Shown: in pieces, positions 1 through 9,742 of the stretch
Layout of the letters: each line of letters begins with the position of its first letter
Position numbering within the stretch: the stretch's first letter is position 1
Assembly (NCBI RefSeq): GCF_020523825.1
Contig: NZ_JAJALK010000010.1
Coordinates: 1 to 64,000 of the forward strand
DNA length: 64,000 bases
From: Methylobacterium brachiatum
GTDB taxonomy: Bacteria > Pseudomonadota > Alphaproteobacteria > Rhizobiales > Beijerinckiaceae
Reading direction: 5' to 3'
Program-made: the position numbers and the translations under genes
Notes under the pieces: generated by a model
Told to the model about the DNA's origin: nothing
Database searches by the model: none
What the model saw: only the letters and a program-made list of their open reading frames with translations

Positions 1-16
1 CGACTCAACCCATCGG

Positions 17-49
17 AAAACCGGGCTCGCTAACGCGAGCCGGGTTTTT
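17..49 (+). terminator. Intrinsic terminator at left edge
   Basis: GGCTCGC (24-30) pairs with GCGAGCC (35-41) around a four-base loop, and the stem ends in a run of five T (45-49). A run of A at 17-20 would also give a short U tract on the minus strand. It probably ends a transcript entering from outside the window. The 16 bases before it could be the 3' end of a tRNA, but too little is present to say. Confidence 0.65.
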
Positions 50-592
50 CGTGTTCGGGGCCACGCGTGCCTGCTTCGCTCGGTCGATGGGGCAGCTTTG
101 TGGGTGTGAGCCTGTATTACGGGCCGCCGGCTCGGCCGGTTCCGGCTGGCGATCCGCGCGCATCGCGGCCTCGAAGCCCGGCCACGGTCTCGCACTGGAT
201 GGGTCCTCGCGAGACGGCCTCTCGCGGGGCGGGTCGAACCCTGTCCGAGGTGACAGGCCGAGGCCCGTGTTGCGTCGGCCTGCCGGGGGCGATGGGCACG
301 CTGGGGTTGCGCAAAGCGTCCCCCGTGCAGCGGGATTCACGCGGCGATACGCGGCTCCGCTTTCCGTTCGCCCCGAAAAGAACCGATGCTGCACCAGGCC
401 AAGTCTCTATTGCGTCAAGCTCGGCCGGATCAGCCATGTAATATCTGTCTCTGCCTCGACGTTTCGGTGGGCGCACCGACATCGATTGTGCACAAGCCAT
501 ACTGCGGACAACCGTTTTCCTTGAGGTTGATCCCTCAATGTAGCGGTTCTTGCGCTGTTTCCGAATGTATAAGTCGATACCGAATTCGAGCC
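50..592. other. Gene-free leader region upstream of the MucR-type gene
   Basis: No convincing gene is seen. Open frames here lack a plausible ribosome site and their codon use does not look coding. The second half, from about 360, is less GC-rich than the surroundings. It holds a short dyad, TTGAGG (521-526) with CCTCAA (533-538), separated by six bases, which could be a regulator site. The region is best read as upstream regulatory DNA of the next gene. Confidence 0.4.
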
Positions 593-621
593 TTGACGGT
601 TCATCGAAAAGCGATTGTATC
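593..621 (+). promoter_or_regulatory. Candidate sigma-70-type promoter for the MucR-type gene
   Basis: TTGACG (593-598) is a good -35 match. It is followed after 17 bases by TGTATC (616-621), a weak -10 match. The start codon lies about 70 bases further on at 694. This is pattern matching only. Confidence 0.3.
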
Positions 622-693
622 TGCCCGCGGGATCGCGACGTTGTGCTTGCGTTCTCGACAGTTTCGACATCACGAAGAGGCGGCGGACAGGTT

Positions 694-1185
694 ATGAATC
701 GAGTCGAGGACGACAAAAGCCGCTTCGTTACGCTCGCATCCGAGATCGTCTCGGCCTATGTGAGCAACAATCACGTGCAGAGCGCGGATCTCCCGAAACT
801 GCTCAACGACATCCACGGCGCGATCCGGGGCGTCTGCGTCGGGGCCCCGGCGGTCGCGGCCCCGAACAAGCCGAGCGCGCAGGAGATCCGGCGTTCGGTG
901 ACGCCCGACTTCCTGATCTCGTTCGAGGACGGGAAGCCCTACAAGACCCTGCGCCGCCACCTGACCCTGCGGGGCCTGACCCCGGAGGCCTATCGCGCCA
1001 AGTGGGGCCTCGATGCCGCTTACCCGATGACCGCCCAGAGCTATTCGGAGCAGCGCTCGCAGCTCGCTCGCTCGCTCGGCCTCGGCCAGCAGCGCCGGAA
1101 ATCCGCCGCGCCGGCCGCCGAGCCGGAGGAGCCGGCCCCGGCGCCCACCAAGAGGCGCGGTGCCCGCCGCAAGGAAGACGCCTGA
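694..1185 (+). CDS. MucR/Ros-family transcriptional regulator lacking canonical zinc ligands
   Basis: A 163-residue homologue of the alphaproteobacterial Ros/MucR regulators, which bind AT-rich DNA and control exopolysaccharide, motility and cell-cycle genes. The N-terminal helical region (about 1-60) and the C-terminal DNA-binding domain (about 70-130) are both present. The domain carries the typical RRHL, YRAKWGL and YPM segments, and the tail is basic. MucR proteins normally read Cys-Leu-Glu-Asp at the first zinc position; here it is Ser-Phe-Glu-Asp. The usual final His (THY/THH) is Leu-Arg. Only the His of RRHL remains, so a normal zinc finger is unlikely. Zinc-free Ros/MucR homologues that still fold and bind DNA are known from Mesorhizobium. 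The start at 694 matches the family N-terminus; the frame is open further upstream but that part is not conserved. The gene stands alone, 123 bases before degP. Confidence 0.88.
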   Translation: MNRVEDDKSRFVTLASEIVSAYVSNNHVQSADLPKLLNDIHGAIRGVCVGAPAVAAPNKPSAQEIRRSVTPDFLISFEDGKPYKTLRRHLTLRGLTPEAYRAKWGLDAAYPMTAQSYSEQRSQLARSLGLGQQRRKSAAPAAEPEEPAPAPTKRRGARRKEDA

Positions 1186-1308
1186 CCGGACCCGACCGCG
1201 GGCTTCCGGCAACGGTGTCGTGGGCCTGCCGCAATCGGCTCCGATAGCGTAAGGCCGCACGGCGCGCCGCCGATCGCACGGCGCGCCGACCTGCCGCCGG
1301 AGCCCTGC

Positions 1309-2766
1309 ATGCTGACCCGCCTCGTCCTGCCCGCCCTCGTCGCAACCCTGCTGGCCGCCGGCCCCGCCGGAGCGCAGATGGCCCGCACCGAGGCCCCGGC
1401 CGCCCCGAAGGAGGGGACGGCCAAGACGGTCCCGCTCAGCCGGACCGACATCCAGCTCTCCTTCGCCCCGGTGGTGAAGCGGGCCGCCCCCTCGGTGGTC
1501 AACGTCTACGCCTCGCATGTCGAGAAGCGCTCCAACGCGCGCACCAGCGCCATGGAGGAGTTCATGCGCCGCTTCTTCGGCGAGCCGGAGGGCGGCCGCG
1601 GCCCCCGGGGCGACCGGGCCCAGCGGTCGCTCGGCTCCGGCGTGCTGGTCGATGCCGACGGCCTGGTCATCACCAACAACCACGTCATCGACAACATGAA
1701 CGAGGTGCGGATCGCGCTCTCCGACCGCCGGGAATTCGAGGCGACGATCGTGATGCGCGACACCCGCACGGACCTGGCGGTGCTCAAGCTCAAGGAAGCT
1801 CCGAAGAACCTGGTGCCGATGCCGTTCGGCGATGCCGACGCCCTCGAGGTCGGCGACTTCGTGATGGCGATCGGCAATCCGTTCGGGGTCGGCCAGACCG
1901 TGACGCAGGGCATCGTGTCGGCGCTGGCGCGCACGCAGGTCGGCTCGGCGGATTACCAGTACTTCATCCAGACCGACGCGGCGATCAACCCGGGCAATTC
2001 GGGCGGCGCCCTGGTCGACCTGCGCGGCCAGCTGGTCGGCATCAACACGGCGATCTACTCGCAATCCGGCGGCAGCCACGGCATCGGCTTCGCGATCCCC
2101 GTCGGCATGGTCAAGGCGGTGGTCGACGCGGCTCGCGACGGCGCGAGCGTGGTGCGCCGGCCCTGGCTCGGCGCGCGCATCCAGAGCGTGACCCCCGACA
2201 TCGCCGACAGCATGGGCCTCGACCATCCCACCGGCGTGCTGGTGGCGAGCCTGCAGCCCAAGAGCCCCGCGGACGAGGCCGGCCTGAAGCGCGGCGACCT
2301 GATCCTGACGATCGACGGCCAGGAGGTCGCCGACCCGGAGGCGTTCGGCTACCGCTTCGCGCTCAAGGGCGTCCAGGGCCAGACCCGGTTCGGGATCCTG
2401 CGCGGCACGGCCCGCCAGACGGTCACGGTCAAGCTCGCCCCCGCCCCGGAGACGCGCCCGCGCGACGTGCTCAAGGTGCGCACCCGCTCGCCGTTCCAGG
2501 GCGCGACCCTGGTCAACACCTCGCCGGCGGTGGCCGAGGAGCTGCAGGTCGATTTCCCGGCCGAGGGCGTGGCCGTGCAGGCCGTGGACGAGAACTCCAT
2601 CGCGAGCCGGCTCGGCTTTCAGAAGGGCGACATCGTCGTGGCGGTCAACGGCGTGCCGGTGGCGACCACCAAGGACCTGGACCGGGTCACCCGCAACACC
2701 CTCAATTCCTGGGAGGTCGTGATCAACCGCAACGGCGAGATCATGACCTCGGTGTTCGGGGGCTGA
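1309..2766 (+). CDS. degP: DegP/DegQ-type periplasmic serine endoprotease (HtrA family)
   Basis: A 485-residue periplasmic protease and chaperone that degrades misfolded envelope proteins. Residues 1-23 form a signal peptide ending in AGA-Q. The trypsin-like domain has the triad His125 (TNNHVID), Asp155 (TRTDLAVL) and Ser231 (NPGNSGGAL). A first PDZ domain follows at about 285-375 and a second at about 400-480, as in the DegP/DegQ architecture and length. An upstream CGGAG supports the ATG at 1309. A 9-bp hairpin overlaps the stop codon. rarA follows 87 bases later on the same strand, an arrangement common in Hyphomicrobiales. Whether it acts as DegP or DegQ cannot be told from sequence alone. 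Confidence 0.93.
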   Translation: MLTRLVLPALVATLLAAGPAGAQMARTEAPAAPKEGTAKTVPLSRTDIQLSFAPVVKRAAPSVVNVYASHVEKRSNARTSAMEEFMRRFFGEPEGGRGPRGDRAQRSLGSGVLVDADGLVITNNHVIDNMNEVRIALSDRREFEATIVMRDTRTDLAVLKLKEAPKNLVPMPFGDADALEVGDFVMAIGNPFGVGQTVTQGIVSALARTQVGSADYQYFIQTDAAINPGNSGGALVDLRGQLVGINTAIYSQSGGSHGIGFAIPVGMVKAVVDAARDGASVVRRPWLGARIQSVTPDIADSMGLDHPTGVLVASLQPKSPADEAGLKRGDLILTIDGQEVADPEAFGYRFALKGVQGQTRFGILRGTARQTVTVKLAPAPETRPRDVLKVRTRSPFQGATLVNTSPAVAEELQVDFPAEGVAVQAVDENSIASRLGFQKGDIVVAVNGVPVATTKDLDRVTRNTLNSWEVVINRNGEIMTSVFGG

Positions 2767-2789
2767 GCCGGACGGGGCGCGTCCGGCTC
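2765..2789 (+). terminator. Hairpin after degP
   Basis: GAGCCGGAC (2765-2773) and GTCCGGCTC (2781-2789) form a perfect 9-bp stem around a seven-base loop. The stem overlaps the degP stop codon. No T tract follows, so it may only attenuate, stabilise the 3' end or assist Rho termination. Confidence 0.4.
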
Positions 2790-2853
2790 ATGGCCGTGGG
2801 CAAGGCCCGGATCCCGGGTTGCGCCCGCCGCCGGGCCCGGTGTTGATGCACGG

Positions 2854-4197
<1,344 letters not shown>

Positions 4198-4204
4198 GGC
4201 GGCG

Positions 4205-4669
4205 TCACAGGTCGAGCGGCGCGTTGTCGATCACCTCCTTCATCACGAAGAAGGTCCGGGTCTGGCGCACCCCCGGCAGGCCGATCAGCGTGGCGCTGTG
4301 GAGCCGGTTGAAGTCGGCCATGTCGGAGACGCGGACCTTCAGGATGTAGTCGAAGTCGCCGGCCACGAGGTGACAGTCGAGCAGCACGGGGATCGCCCGC
4401 ACCGCCGCCTCGAATGCGGAAAAGCTCTCCGGCGTCGAGCGGTCGAGCACGACGCCGACGAAGACCAGGGTGCCCCGGCCGACCCGGGCCGGATCGACCA
4501 GCGCCCGGACCGCCCGCACGAAGCCCTCCGTGAACAGACGCTGGATCCGGCGATGGCAGGTCGCCGCGCTGGTGCCCGAGCGCTCGGCGATCTCGGCATT
4601 GGCCATGCGCCCGTCCGCCTGCAGCAGGCGCAGGATCTTGAGGTCGATCCGGTCGAGCCCTGCGGACAT
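4205..4669 (-). CDS. acdR: Lrp/AsnC-family regulator, probable AcdR
   Basis: A 154-residue Lrp/AsnC protein. The N-terminal winged helix-turn-helix (about 5-60) reads LDRIDLKILRLLQADGR, then AEIAERSGTSAATCHRRI. The C-terminal RAM ligand-binding domain covers about 70-150 and contains GDFDYILKV. The start at 4669 was chosen because LDRIDLKIL normally begins within the first few residues; the frame is open for 36 codons upstream without conservation. It is transcribed away from acdS across a 197-base gap. The same acdR-acdS arrangement is known in Azospirillum, Bradyrhizobium and Pseudomonas, where the Lrp-type protein activates acdS in response to ACC. The AcdR assignment rests on that context. 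Confidence 0.85.
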   Translation of the reverse strand: MSAGLDRIDLKILRLLQADGRMANAEIAERSGTSAATCHRRIQRLFTEGFVRAVRALVDPARVGRGTLVFVGVVLDRSTPESFSAFEAAVRAIPVLLDCHLVAGDFDYILKVRVSDMADFNRLHSATLIGLPGVRQTRTFFVMKEVIDNAPLDL

Positions 4670-4866
4670 GACGGTTTCTTTCGTTTTTTTGCCGATTTCC
4701 GGACGATTTCTCACCCATCGCCGCGATCGATGCAAGTGAGCGCTCATCGGCAGGCCAAGATCGAGAGCACCTTTCAAGCCATCCGGGGTAGTTTTCTGCC
4801 GTAACCCGAAGGCGGCCGGGCCGGGTGGAAGACAACCCCGGCGGCTGGAAGACCCGGAGAGACCCG
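4670..4866. promoter_or_regulatory. Divergent acdR-acdS control region
   Basis: This 197-base intergenic region should hold both promoters and the Lrp-type operator. An imperfect dyad, GGTAGTTTTCTGCC (4787-4800), contains the AG and CT half sites typical of Lrp boxes but with closer spacing than the consensus. A T-rich stretch at about 4673-4693 lies just upstream of acdR. No exact promoter can be assigned. Confidence 0.4.
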
Positions 4867-5877
4867 ATGCTGCAAGATTTCGAGCGCTATCCCCTGACCT
4901 TCGGCCCGACGCCGATCGAGCCGCTCAAGCGGCTCACGGACCATCTCGGGGGTGAGGTCGAGATCTACGCCAAGCGCGAAGATTGCAATTCGGGCCTCGC
5001 CTATGGCGGCAACAAGCTGCGCAAGCTCGAATACATCGTGCCGGACGCGATCAAGAGCGGCGCCGACACCCTGGTCTCGATCGGCGGCGTGCAGTCGAAC
5101 CACACCCGCATGGTCGCGGCGGTGGCCGCCAAGATCGGCATGAAGTGCCGGCTGATCCAGGAAGCCTGGGTGCCTCACGAGGATGCCGTCTACGACCGGG
5201 TCGGCAACATCCTCCTGTCGCGGATCATGGGCGCGCAGACGCAGCTCGTGGATGACGGCTTCGACATCGGCATCCGCGACAGCTGGAAGCGCGCGCTGGC
5301 CGAGGTCGAGGCCGAGGGCGGCAAGCCCTACGCGATCCCGGCCGGCGCCTCGGTGCACAAGTATGGCGGGCTCGGCTATGTCGGCTTCGCCGAGGAGGTG
5401 CGCAAGCAGGAGGCCGAGATGGGCCTGCGCTTCGACTACGTGGTCGTCTGCACGGTCACCGGCTCGACCCATGCCGGCATGCTGGTCGGCTTCTCCGCGG
5501 ATGGGCGCGCCCGCAACGTCATCGGCATCGACGCCTCCTGCACCCCGGCCCAGACCAAGGCCCAGGTCCTCGAGATCGCCCAGAACACCGCCGCCCTGGT
5601 CGGCGCGGGCGACATCGTCGCCGACGACGTCGTGCTCAACGAGGATTACGCCTACCCGGTCTACGGCGTGCCCTCGCAGGAGACCGTCGAGGCGATCCGG
5701 CTCTCGGCCCGGCTCGAGGGGATGATCACCGACCCGGTCTACGAGGGCAAATCCATGCAGGGCATGATCGACCTCGTGAAGAAGGGCTTCTTCCCGAAGG
5801 GCTCGAAGGTGCTCTACGCCCATCTCGGCGGCGCGCCGGCGCTGAACGGCTACAGCTACACGTTCCGCAACGGCTGA
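4867..5877 (+). CDS. acdS: 1-aminocyclopropane-1-carboxylate (ACC) deaminase
   Basis: A 336-residue PLP enzyme that splits ACC, the plant ethylene precursor, into 2-oxobutyrate and ammonia. It is a plant-growth-promotion trait of root and leaf bacteria. Key residues of authentic ACC deaminases are visible. Lys50 (YGGNKLRK) is the PLP lysine and Ser77 (VQSNHT) follows. Tyr292 and Glu293 (PVYEGKS) and Leu320 (YAHLGG) correspond to Tyr294, Glu295 and Leu322 of the Pseudomonas enzyme. Glu293 and Leu320 separate ACC deaminases from D-cysteine desulfhydrases. The ATG at 4867 gives the standard length. It is divergent from acdR and presumably activated by it. No signal peptide is present, so it is cytoplasmic. 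Confidence 0.96.
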   Translation: MLQDFERYPLTFGPTPIEPLKRLTDHLGGEVEIYAKREDCNSGLAYGGNKLRKLEYIVPDAIKSGADTLVSIGGVQSNHTRMVAAVAAKIGMKCRLIQEAWVPHEDAVYDRVGNILLSRIMGAQTQLVDDGFDIGIRDSWKRALAEVEAEGGKPYAIPAGASVHKYGGLGYVGFAEEVRKQEAEMGLRFDYVVVCTVTGSTHAGMLVGFSADGRARNVIGIDASCTPAQTKAQVLEIAQNTAALVGAGDIVADDVVLNEDYAYPVYGVPSQETVEAIRLSARLEGMITDPVYEGKSMQGMIDLVKKGFFPKGSKVLYAHLGGAPALNGYSYTFRNG

Positions 5878-5924
5878 GGCCGGTCAGCCAAGCGCCGCAC
5901 CTCCCGCATCCCCCTCATCCTGAG

Positions 5925-6254
5925 AGGGTGTGAGTCTTTCGGTTCTGCACCTGTGAAAGGCGCCGCGGCGCTTCTGGGACAATCCAGCCTGGCACACGAG
6001 CCGAGGCGGGACGTCTCCCGCAGGTTTTGGGCTGGGGTCGATGATCGAGCGCGACACGCCCCCTCTCCCGGGCGGGAGAGGGCTGGGGTGAGGGACCAGG
6101 CTTATCCGGAGAGGTCGCATCCCTCACCCTGTCCCTCTCCCGCACGGGAGAGGGGACCCGAGCCTGGTCCTAGGGCACAGGCCGGTCCGGGACCGCTCGG
6201 GTGCTCGGCTCGCGAGGCGGGTCGAAGGCCGACCGATCGAAAGACTCACAACCT
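5925..6254. mobile_element. 330-bp MITE-like element with 17-bp terminal inverted repeats
   Basis: The left end AGGGTGTGAGTCTTTCG (5925-5941) is repeated inverted at the right end as CGAAAGACTCACAACCT (6238-6254), with one mismatch. CTGAG stands directly outside both ends (5920-5924 and 6255-6259) and looks like a 5-bp target duplication. The interior has no transposase and no credible gene. It carries two hairpins, CCTCTCCCG with CGGGAGAGG, at 6062-6081 and 6134-6153. Removing the element restores a copy of another repeat family. This suggests a small non-autonomous element moved by a transposase encoded elsewhere. Confidence 0.65.
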
Positions 6255-6360
6255 CTGAGGCGCCTGCGCCAGCGGGCCTCGAAGGGGCCCTCTAGGAATC
6301 ATGAGGCTTCTGGAGCCCTCTTTCGAGGCCTTCGCTCCGCTTCGGGACCTTATGATGCGG
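6255..6360. repeat. Degenerate copy of the CTGAGG dispersed palindrome, split by the MITE
   Basis: The sequence from CTGAG at 6255 resembles the long palindrome at 37241-37359, sharing AGCGG, CCTCGAAGG and GCCCTC. A degenerate inverted arm lies at about 6307-6360. The outer end of the left arm (CTCATC) is at 5914-5919, on the far side of the MITE-like element. The copy ends about 75 bases before the ggt start. Confidence 0.6.
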
Positions 6361-6435
6361 GTGTGGTTGGGAGCCGCGACTCCGGCGCGTGGCCCCCTAT
6401 ATGGCAGCGCCGGACCCGCATCAGAGAGAGCCTGG

Positions 6436-8205
6436 ATGATCGCACCGGCACGCGCGCTGCTCCTCGGGCTTCTCGTCACCCTCGGAGGCCCCGGGGCGCG
6501 GGCCGCCTCGGGACCGGCCGTGGAGGCCGAGAACGGCATGGTGGTGTCGTCCCAGCGCCTGGCCTCCCAGGTGGGCGCCGACATCCTCAAGGCCGGCGGC
6601 AACGCCATCGATGCCGCGGTGGCGGTGGCCTATGCCGAAGCGGTGGTGAACCCGTGCTGCGGCAATATCGGCGGCGGCGGCTTCCTGGTCCTGCACCGGG
6701 CCGACGGGCAGAGCCGCTTCATCAATTTCCGCGAGAAGGCCCCCGGGGCGGCCAGCCGCGACATGTATCTCGACGCCGCCGGCAACGTCGTGAAGGGCGC
6801 GAGCCTGCGCGGCTGGAAGGCGGCGGGCGTGCCCGGCACCGTGCTCGGCCTGAACACTGCGCTCGCCGAATACGGCACCCTGCCGCTGGCCCGGGTGATG
6901 GCCCCGGCGGTGGCGCTGGCCCGGGACGGCTTCGTGCTCACCCGGGGCGACACCGACATCCTGGATTTCGGCGCGAAGCTGTTCGCCGGGCAGGCCAACG
7001 TCGCGCGGGTCTTCCTGCGCCCGGACGGCAGCTCCTGGCGGCCCGGCGACAGGCTGGTCCAGGCCGGCCTCGCCCGCACCCTCCAGGCCATCGCCGCGGG
7101 CGGCTCGGACGCGTTCTACACGGGCGAGATCCCCCGCCAGGTCGAGGCGGCATCCCGGGCGGGAGGCGGGCTGCTGACGGCGGCCGACTTCGCCGCCTAC
7201 ACGGTGACCGAATCCGAGCCGCTGAGCTGCCGCTACCGGGGCGCCACCATCCTGTCGGCGCCCCCGCCCTCGTCCGGCGGCACGACGTTGTGCGAGATCC
7301 TCACGATCCTCGACGGCTACGACCTGCGGGCGGCCGGCTTCAACTCAGCCCGGACCGTGCACCTGATGGTCGAGGCGATGCGACGCGCCTTCGCCGACCG
7401 CAACATCCTGCTGGGCGACCCGGATTTCGGGCCCAACCCGGTGGCGCAATTGCTGTCGCCGGCCTACGCGGAGAAACTCCGGGCGACGATCCAGCCGGAC
7501 CGGGCGACCCCGTCGGCGGATATCCGCCCGGCCCCCGAAAACCTCCCGCAGGAGAAGCCCGAGACCACCCATATCTCGGTGATGGACAGAGCCGGCAACG
7601 CGGTCTCGCTGACCTACACGATCAACGGCTATTTCGGCGCCGGGGTGATGGCGGGCGAGACCGGGTTCTTCCTCAACGACGAGATGGACGACTTCACGGT
7701 CAAGCTCGGGGTGCCGAACCTGTTCGGCCTGGTCCAGGGTGCCCGGAACGGGATCGAGCCGGGCAAGCGCCCGCTCTCGTCGATGGCGCCGACGATCGTG
7801 CTGCGCGACGGCAAGGTCGCCCTGGTGGCGGGCTCGCCCGGGGGCTCGCGGATCATCACGATCAACGCCCAGACGCTGATCAACATGCTGGATTTCGGCA
7901 TGGAGCCGCAGGAGGCGGTGGACGCCCCGCGCATCCATCACCAGTGGCTGCCCGACACGGTCTATGCCGAGCCGTTCGCGCTCTCGGCGGACACGCAAGC
8001 CATCCTGCGGGGCATGGGCCACACGATCGTCGAGCAGAAACCCTGGGGCGCGCAGGAGCTGATCGCCATCCGCGCGGCCGTGCCGGATGCCGCCGACGTG
8101 GCCACCTCGGGCAACGACGCGACCCGCACGGAGCGGATGCGCCCGGGCCTGCTCTACGGCGCCAACGACAATCGCCGTCCGGCCGGTGCAGCCATCGGCG
8201 AGTAA
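6436..8205 (+). CDS. ggt: Gamma-glutamyltransferase (glutathione hydrolase) precursor
   Basis: A 589-residue periplasmic Ntn hydrolase. It removes or transfers the gamma-glutamyl group of glutathione and related peptides. Residues 1-24 form a signal peptide (LLLGLLVTLGG, then ARA). The precursor is cut autocatalytically before Thr377 in the motif TTHISV, giving the nucleophilic N-terminus of the small subunit. The large-subunit motif VVSSQRLASQVGADIL and the small-subunit motifs NDEMDDF and PLSSM(A)PTIV are typical. The frame is open upstream to 6301, but that part lies in a dispersed repeat and would put the signal peptide in the middle, so 6436 is preferred. It runs toward purD, with a palindromic repeat between. 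Confidence 0.94.
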   Translation: MIAPARALLLGLLVTLGGPGARAASGPAVEAENGMVVSSQRLASQVGADILKAGGNAIDAAVAVAYAEAVVNPCCGNIGGGGFLVLHRADGQSRFINFREKAPGAASRDMYLDAAGNVVKGASLRGWKAAGVPGTVLGLNTALAEYGTLPLARVMAPAVALARDGFVLTRGDTDILDFGAKLFAGQANVARVFLRPDGSSWRPGDRLVQAGLARTLQAIAAGGSDAFYTGEIPRQVEAASRAGGGLLTAADFAAYTVTESEPLSCRYRGATILSAPPPSSGGTTLCEILTILDGYDLRAAGFNSARTVHLMVEAMRRAFADRNILLGDPDFGPNPVAQLLSPAYAEKLRATIQPDRATPSADIRPAPENLPQEKPETTHISVMDRAGNAVSLTYTINGYFGAGVMAGETGFFLNDEMDDFTVKLGVPNLFGLVQGARNGIEPGKRPLSSMAPTIVLRDGKVALVAGSPGGSRIITINAQTLINMLDFGMEPQEAVDAPRIHHQWLPDTVYAEPFALSADTQAILRGMGHTIVEQKPWGAQELIAIRAAVPDAADVATSGNDATRTERMRPGLLYGANDNRRPAGAAIGE

Positions 8206-8206
8206 C

Positions 8207-8310
8207 GGGTTCCCAAAGGGCAAGCCCTTTGGCGGGGGTTCGGGGGGCGGAGCCCCCGAAGACAGCGGGCTCCGCCCGCACCCGCAAAAGGTCCCGGACC
8301 TTTTGAAACC
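8207..8310. repeat. Composite palindromic repeat, full copy 1 (between ggt and purD)
   Basis: One side begins GGGTTCCCAAAGGGC and GCCCTTTGG, which pair as a hairpin directly after the ggt stop. A GC-rich second hairpin (GGGGGGCGGAGCCCCC type) follows. The other side is CAAAAGGTC with GACCTTTTG, a hairpin directly after the purD stop. The copy can therefore serve as a two-way terminator for convergent genes. Related copies lie at 15543, 39182, 41749, 50281 and 61577. Confidence 0.8.
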
Positions 8311-8316
8311 AGGACT

Positions 8317-9594
8317 TTAGCCCCGCTCGGCGGCTTCCCGGGCGACTTCGCGGAATCCGATGTCGCGCCGGCAGAAGCCCTCCGGCCAGTCGATCCGGGC
8401 CACCGCCGCGTAGGCGCGGTCCTTGGCGTCGGTGACGCTGTCGCCGAGCGCCGTGACCGCCAGCACCCGGCCGCCATCGGCGAGCAATTGCCCGCCCTCA
8501 GCCCGGGTGCCAGCCTGGAACACGAACACGCCGTCGCCCTCGGCCGCCTCGACGCCCCTTATCACCGAGCCCCGGACCACGGCGCCCGGATAGCCGGCCG
8601 CCGCCATCACCACGGTGAGGGCGGCCCGGTGCGCGTCGAATTCGAGCGTGATCCCGGAGAGGTCGCCCTCGCTGGCCGAGAGCAGGGCCGGCACGAGGTC
8701 GGAGGCGAGGCGGGGCATCAGAACCTGCGCCTCGGGATCGCCGAAGCGGGTGTTGTACTCGATGAGCTTGGGACCGTCCGCGGTGAGCATCAGGCCGGCA
8801 TAGAGGATGCCGGTGAACGGGCAGCCGCGCGCCCGCATCCCGGCGAGCGTCGGCATGATGATCTCGGCCATGACCCGGGCCTCGATCTCCGGGGTCACCA
8901 CCCGGGCCGGGGAATAGGCGCCCATGCCGCCGGTATTGGGGCCGCGGTCGCCGTCGAACACGCGCTTGTGGTCCTGGGCGGTGCCGAGCGGGATCGCCCG
9001 GGTGCCGTCGCACAGCGCGAAGAAGCTCGCCTCCTCGCCGAAGAGACATTCCTCGACCACCACCTCGGCGCCGGGCTCGTCGAAGAGCGACGTGAGGGCG
9101 TCATCGGCCTGGTCCAGGGTCTCGGCGACGGTGACGCCCTTGCCGGCGGCCAGCCCGTCGGCCTTCACGACGATCGGCGCACCCTGCCGGCGGACATAGG
9201 CGAGCGCCGGCTCGAGTTCGGTGAACCGCGCGAAGGCGGCGGTGGGGATGCCGCAGGCGGCGCAGAGATCCTTGGTGAAGCCCTTGGAGCCCTCGAGCCG
9301 GGCGGCGTCGCGGGTCGGGCCGAAGGTGCGGATCCCGGCGATCTTCAGGTCGTCGACCAGCCCGGCCACCAGCGGCGCCTCGGGCCCGACCACCACGAGG
9401 CCGATCGATTCCGCGGTGCAGAAGGCCGCCACCGCGGCGTGGTCGGTGACCTTGAGGTCCGGCAGGTTGGTGCCGTGCCGGGCGGTGCCGGGATTGCCCG
9501 GCGCCGTGAACAGGCGGGTACAGAGCGGGCTCTTGGCCAGGCGCCAGGCCAGCGCGTGCTCGCGTCCCCCCGAGCCGATCAGCAGAATGTTCAT
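8317..9594 (-). CDS. purD: Phosphoribosylamine-glycine ligase (GARS)
   Basis: A 425-residue ATP-grasp enzyme. It joins phosphoribosylamine and glycine in the second step of purine synthesis. The N-terminal domain starts MNILLIGSGGREHAL, a family signature. The ATP-grasp core has VVKADGLAAGKGV, and the signature GDPEAQVLMPRL follows FNTRF-type residues (YNTRFGDPE). The start at 9594 matches the family N-terminus; 77 upstream in-frame codons are not conserved. The gene stands alone, as is common for purD in alphaproteobacteria. The composite palindromic repeat follows its stop. As an essential housekeeping gene it argues that the replicon is a chromosome. Confidence 0.97.
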   Translation of the reverse strand: MNILLIGSGGREHALAWRLAKSPLCTRLFTAPGNPGTARHGTNLPDLKVTDHAAVAAFCTAESIGLVVVGPEAPLVAGLVDDLKIAGIRTFGPTRDAARLEGSKGFTKDLCAACGIPTAAFARFTELEPALAYVRRQGAPIVVKADGLAAGKGVTVAETLDQADDALTSLFDEPGAEVVVEECLFGEEASFFALCDGTRAIPLGTAQDHKRVFDGDRGPNTGGMGAYSPARVVTPEIEARVMAEIIMPTLAGMRARGCPFTGILYAGLMLTADGPKLIEYNTRFGDPEAQVLMPRLASDLVPALLSASEGDLSGITLEFDAHRAALTVVMAAAGYPGAVVRGSVIRGVEAAEGDGVFVFQAGTRAEGGQLLADGGRVLAVTALGDSVTDAKDRAYAAVARIDWPEGFCRRDIGFREVAREAAERG

Positions 9595-9669
9595 GCGCGC
9601 GCCACCATGGGCCCTGCTTCTGGGCCAAGCGTGCGGACGGGAAAAGGTTTTTTTCGGGCTGTCCCCGCT

Positions 9670-9693
9670 ATGCCGGGATTTCTGCCCCGGCAT
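9670..9693 (-). terminator. Hairpin between purD and a small secreted protein gene
   Basis: ATGCCGGG (9670-9677) and CCCGGCAT (9686-9693) form a perfect 8-bp stem. It lies about 50 bases beyond the stop of the minus-strand gene ending at 9743. No U tract follows on that strand, so termination would need Rho or the hairpin has another role. Confidence 0.3.
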
Positions 9694-9742
9694 CGTCCGG
9701 TCCCGAAAGCCGGCGGCCGCCGTTCGGGACGAGGCCCGCCGC

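Noticed and set aside
1..16. Possible 3' end of a tRNA before the first terminator
   Set aside because: CGACTCAACCCATCGG could fit a T-arm and acceptor end, but 16 bases without the rest of the gene are not enough.
6062..6153. CCTCTCCCG-CGGGAGAGG hairpins considered as a separate repeat array or CRISPR
   Set aside because: Only two copies inside the MITE-like element, with no regular spacers; better read as internal hairpins of that element.
6201..8306. Long plus-strand open frame overlapping ggt in another frame
   Set aside because: Arg/Gly/Pro-rich composition typical of a shadow frame in high-GC DNA; ggt in the other frame carries all family motifs.
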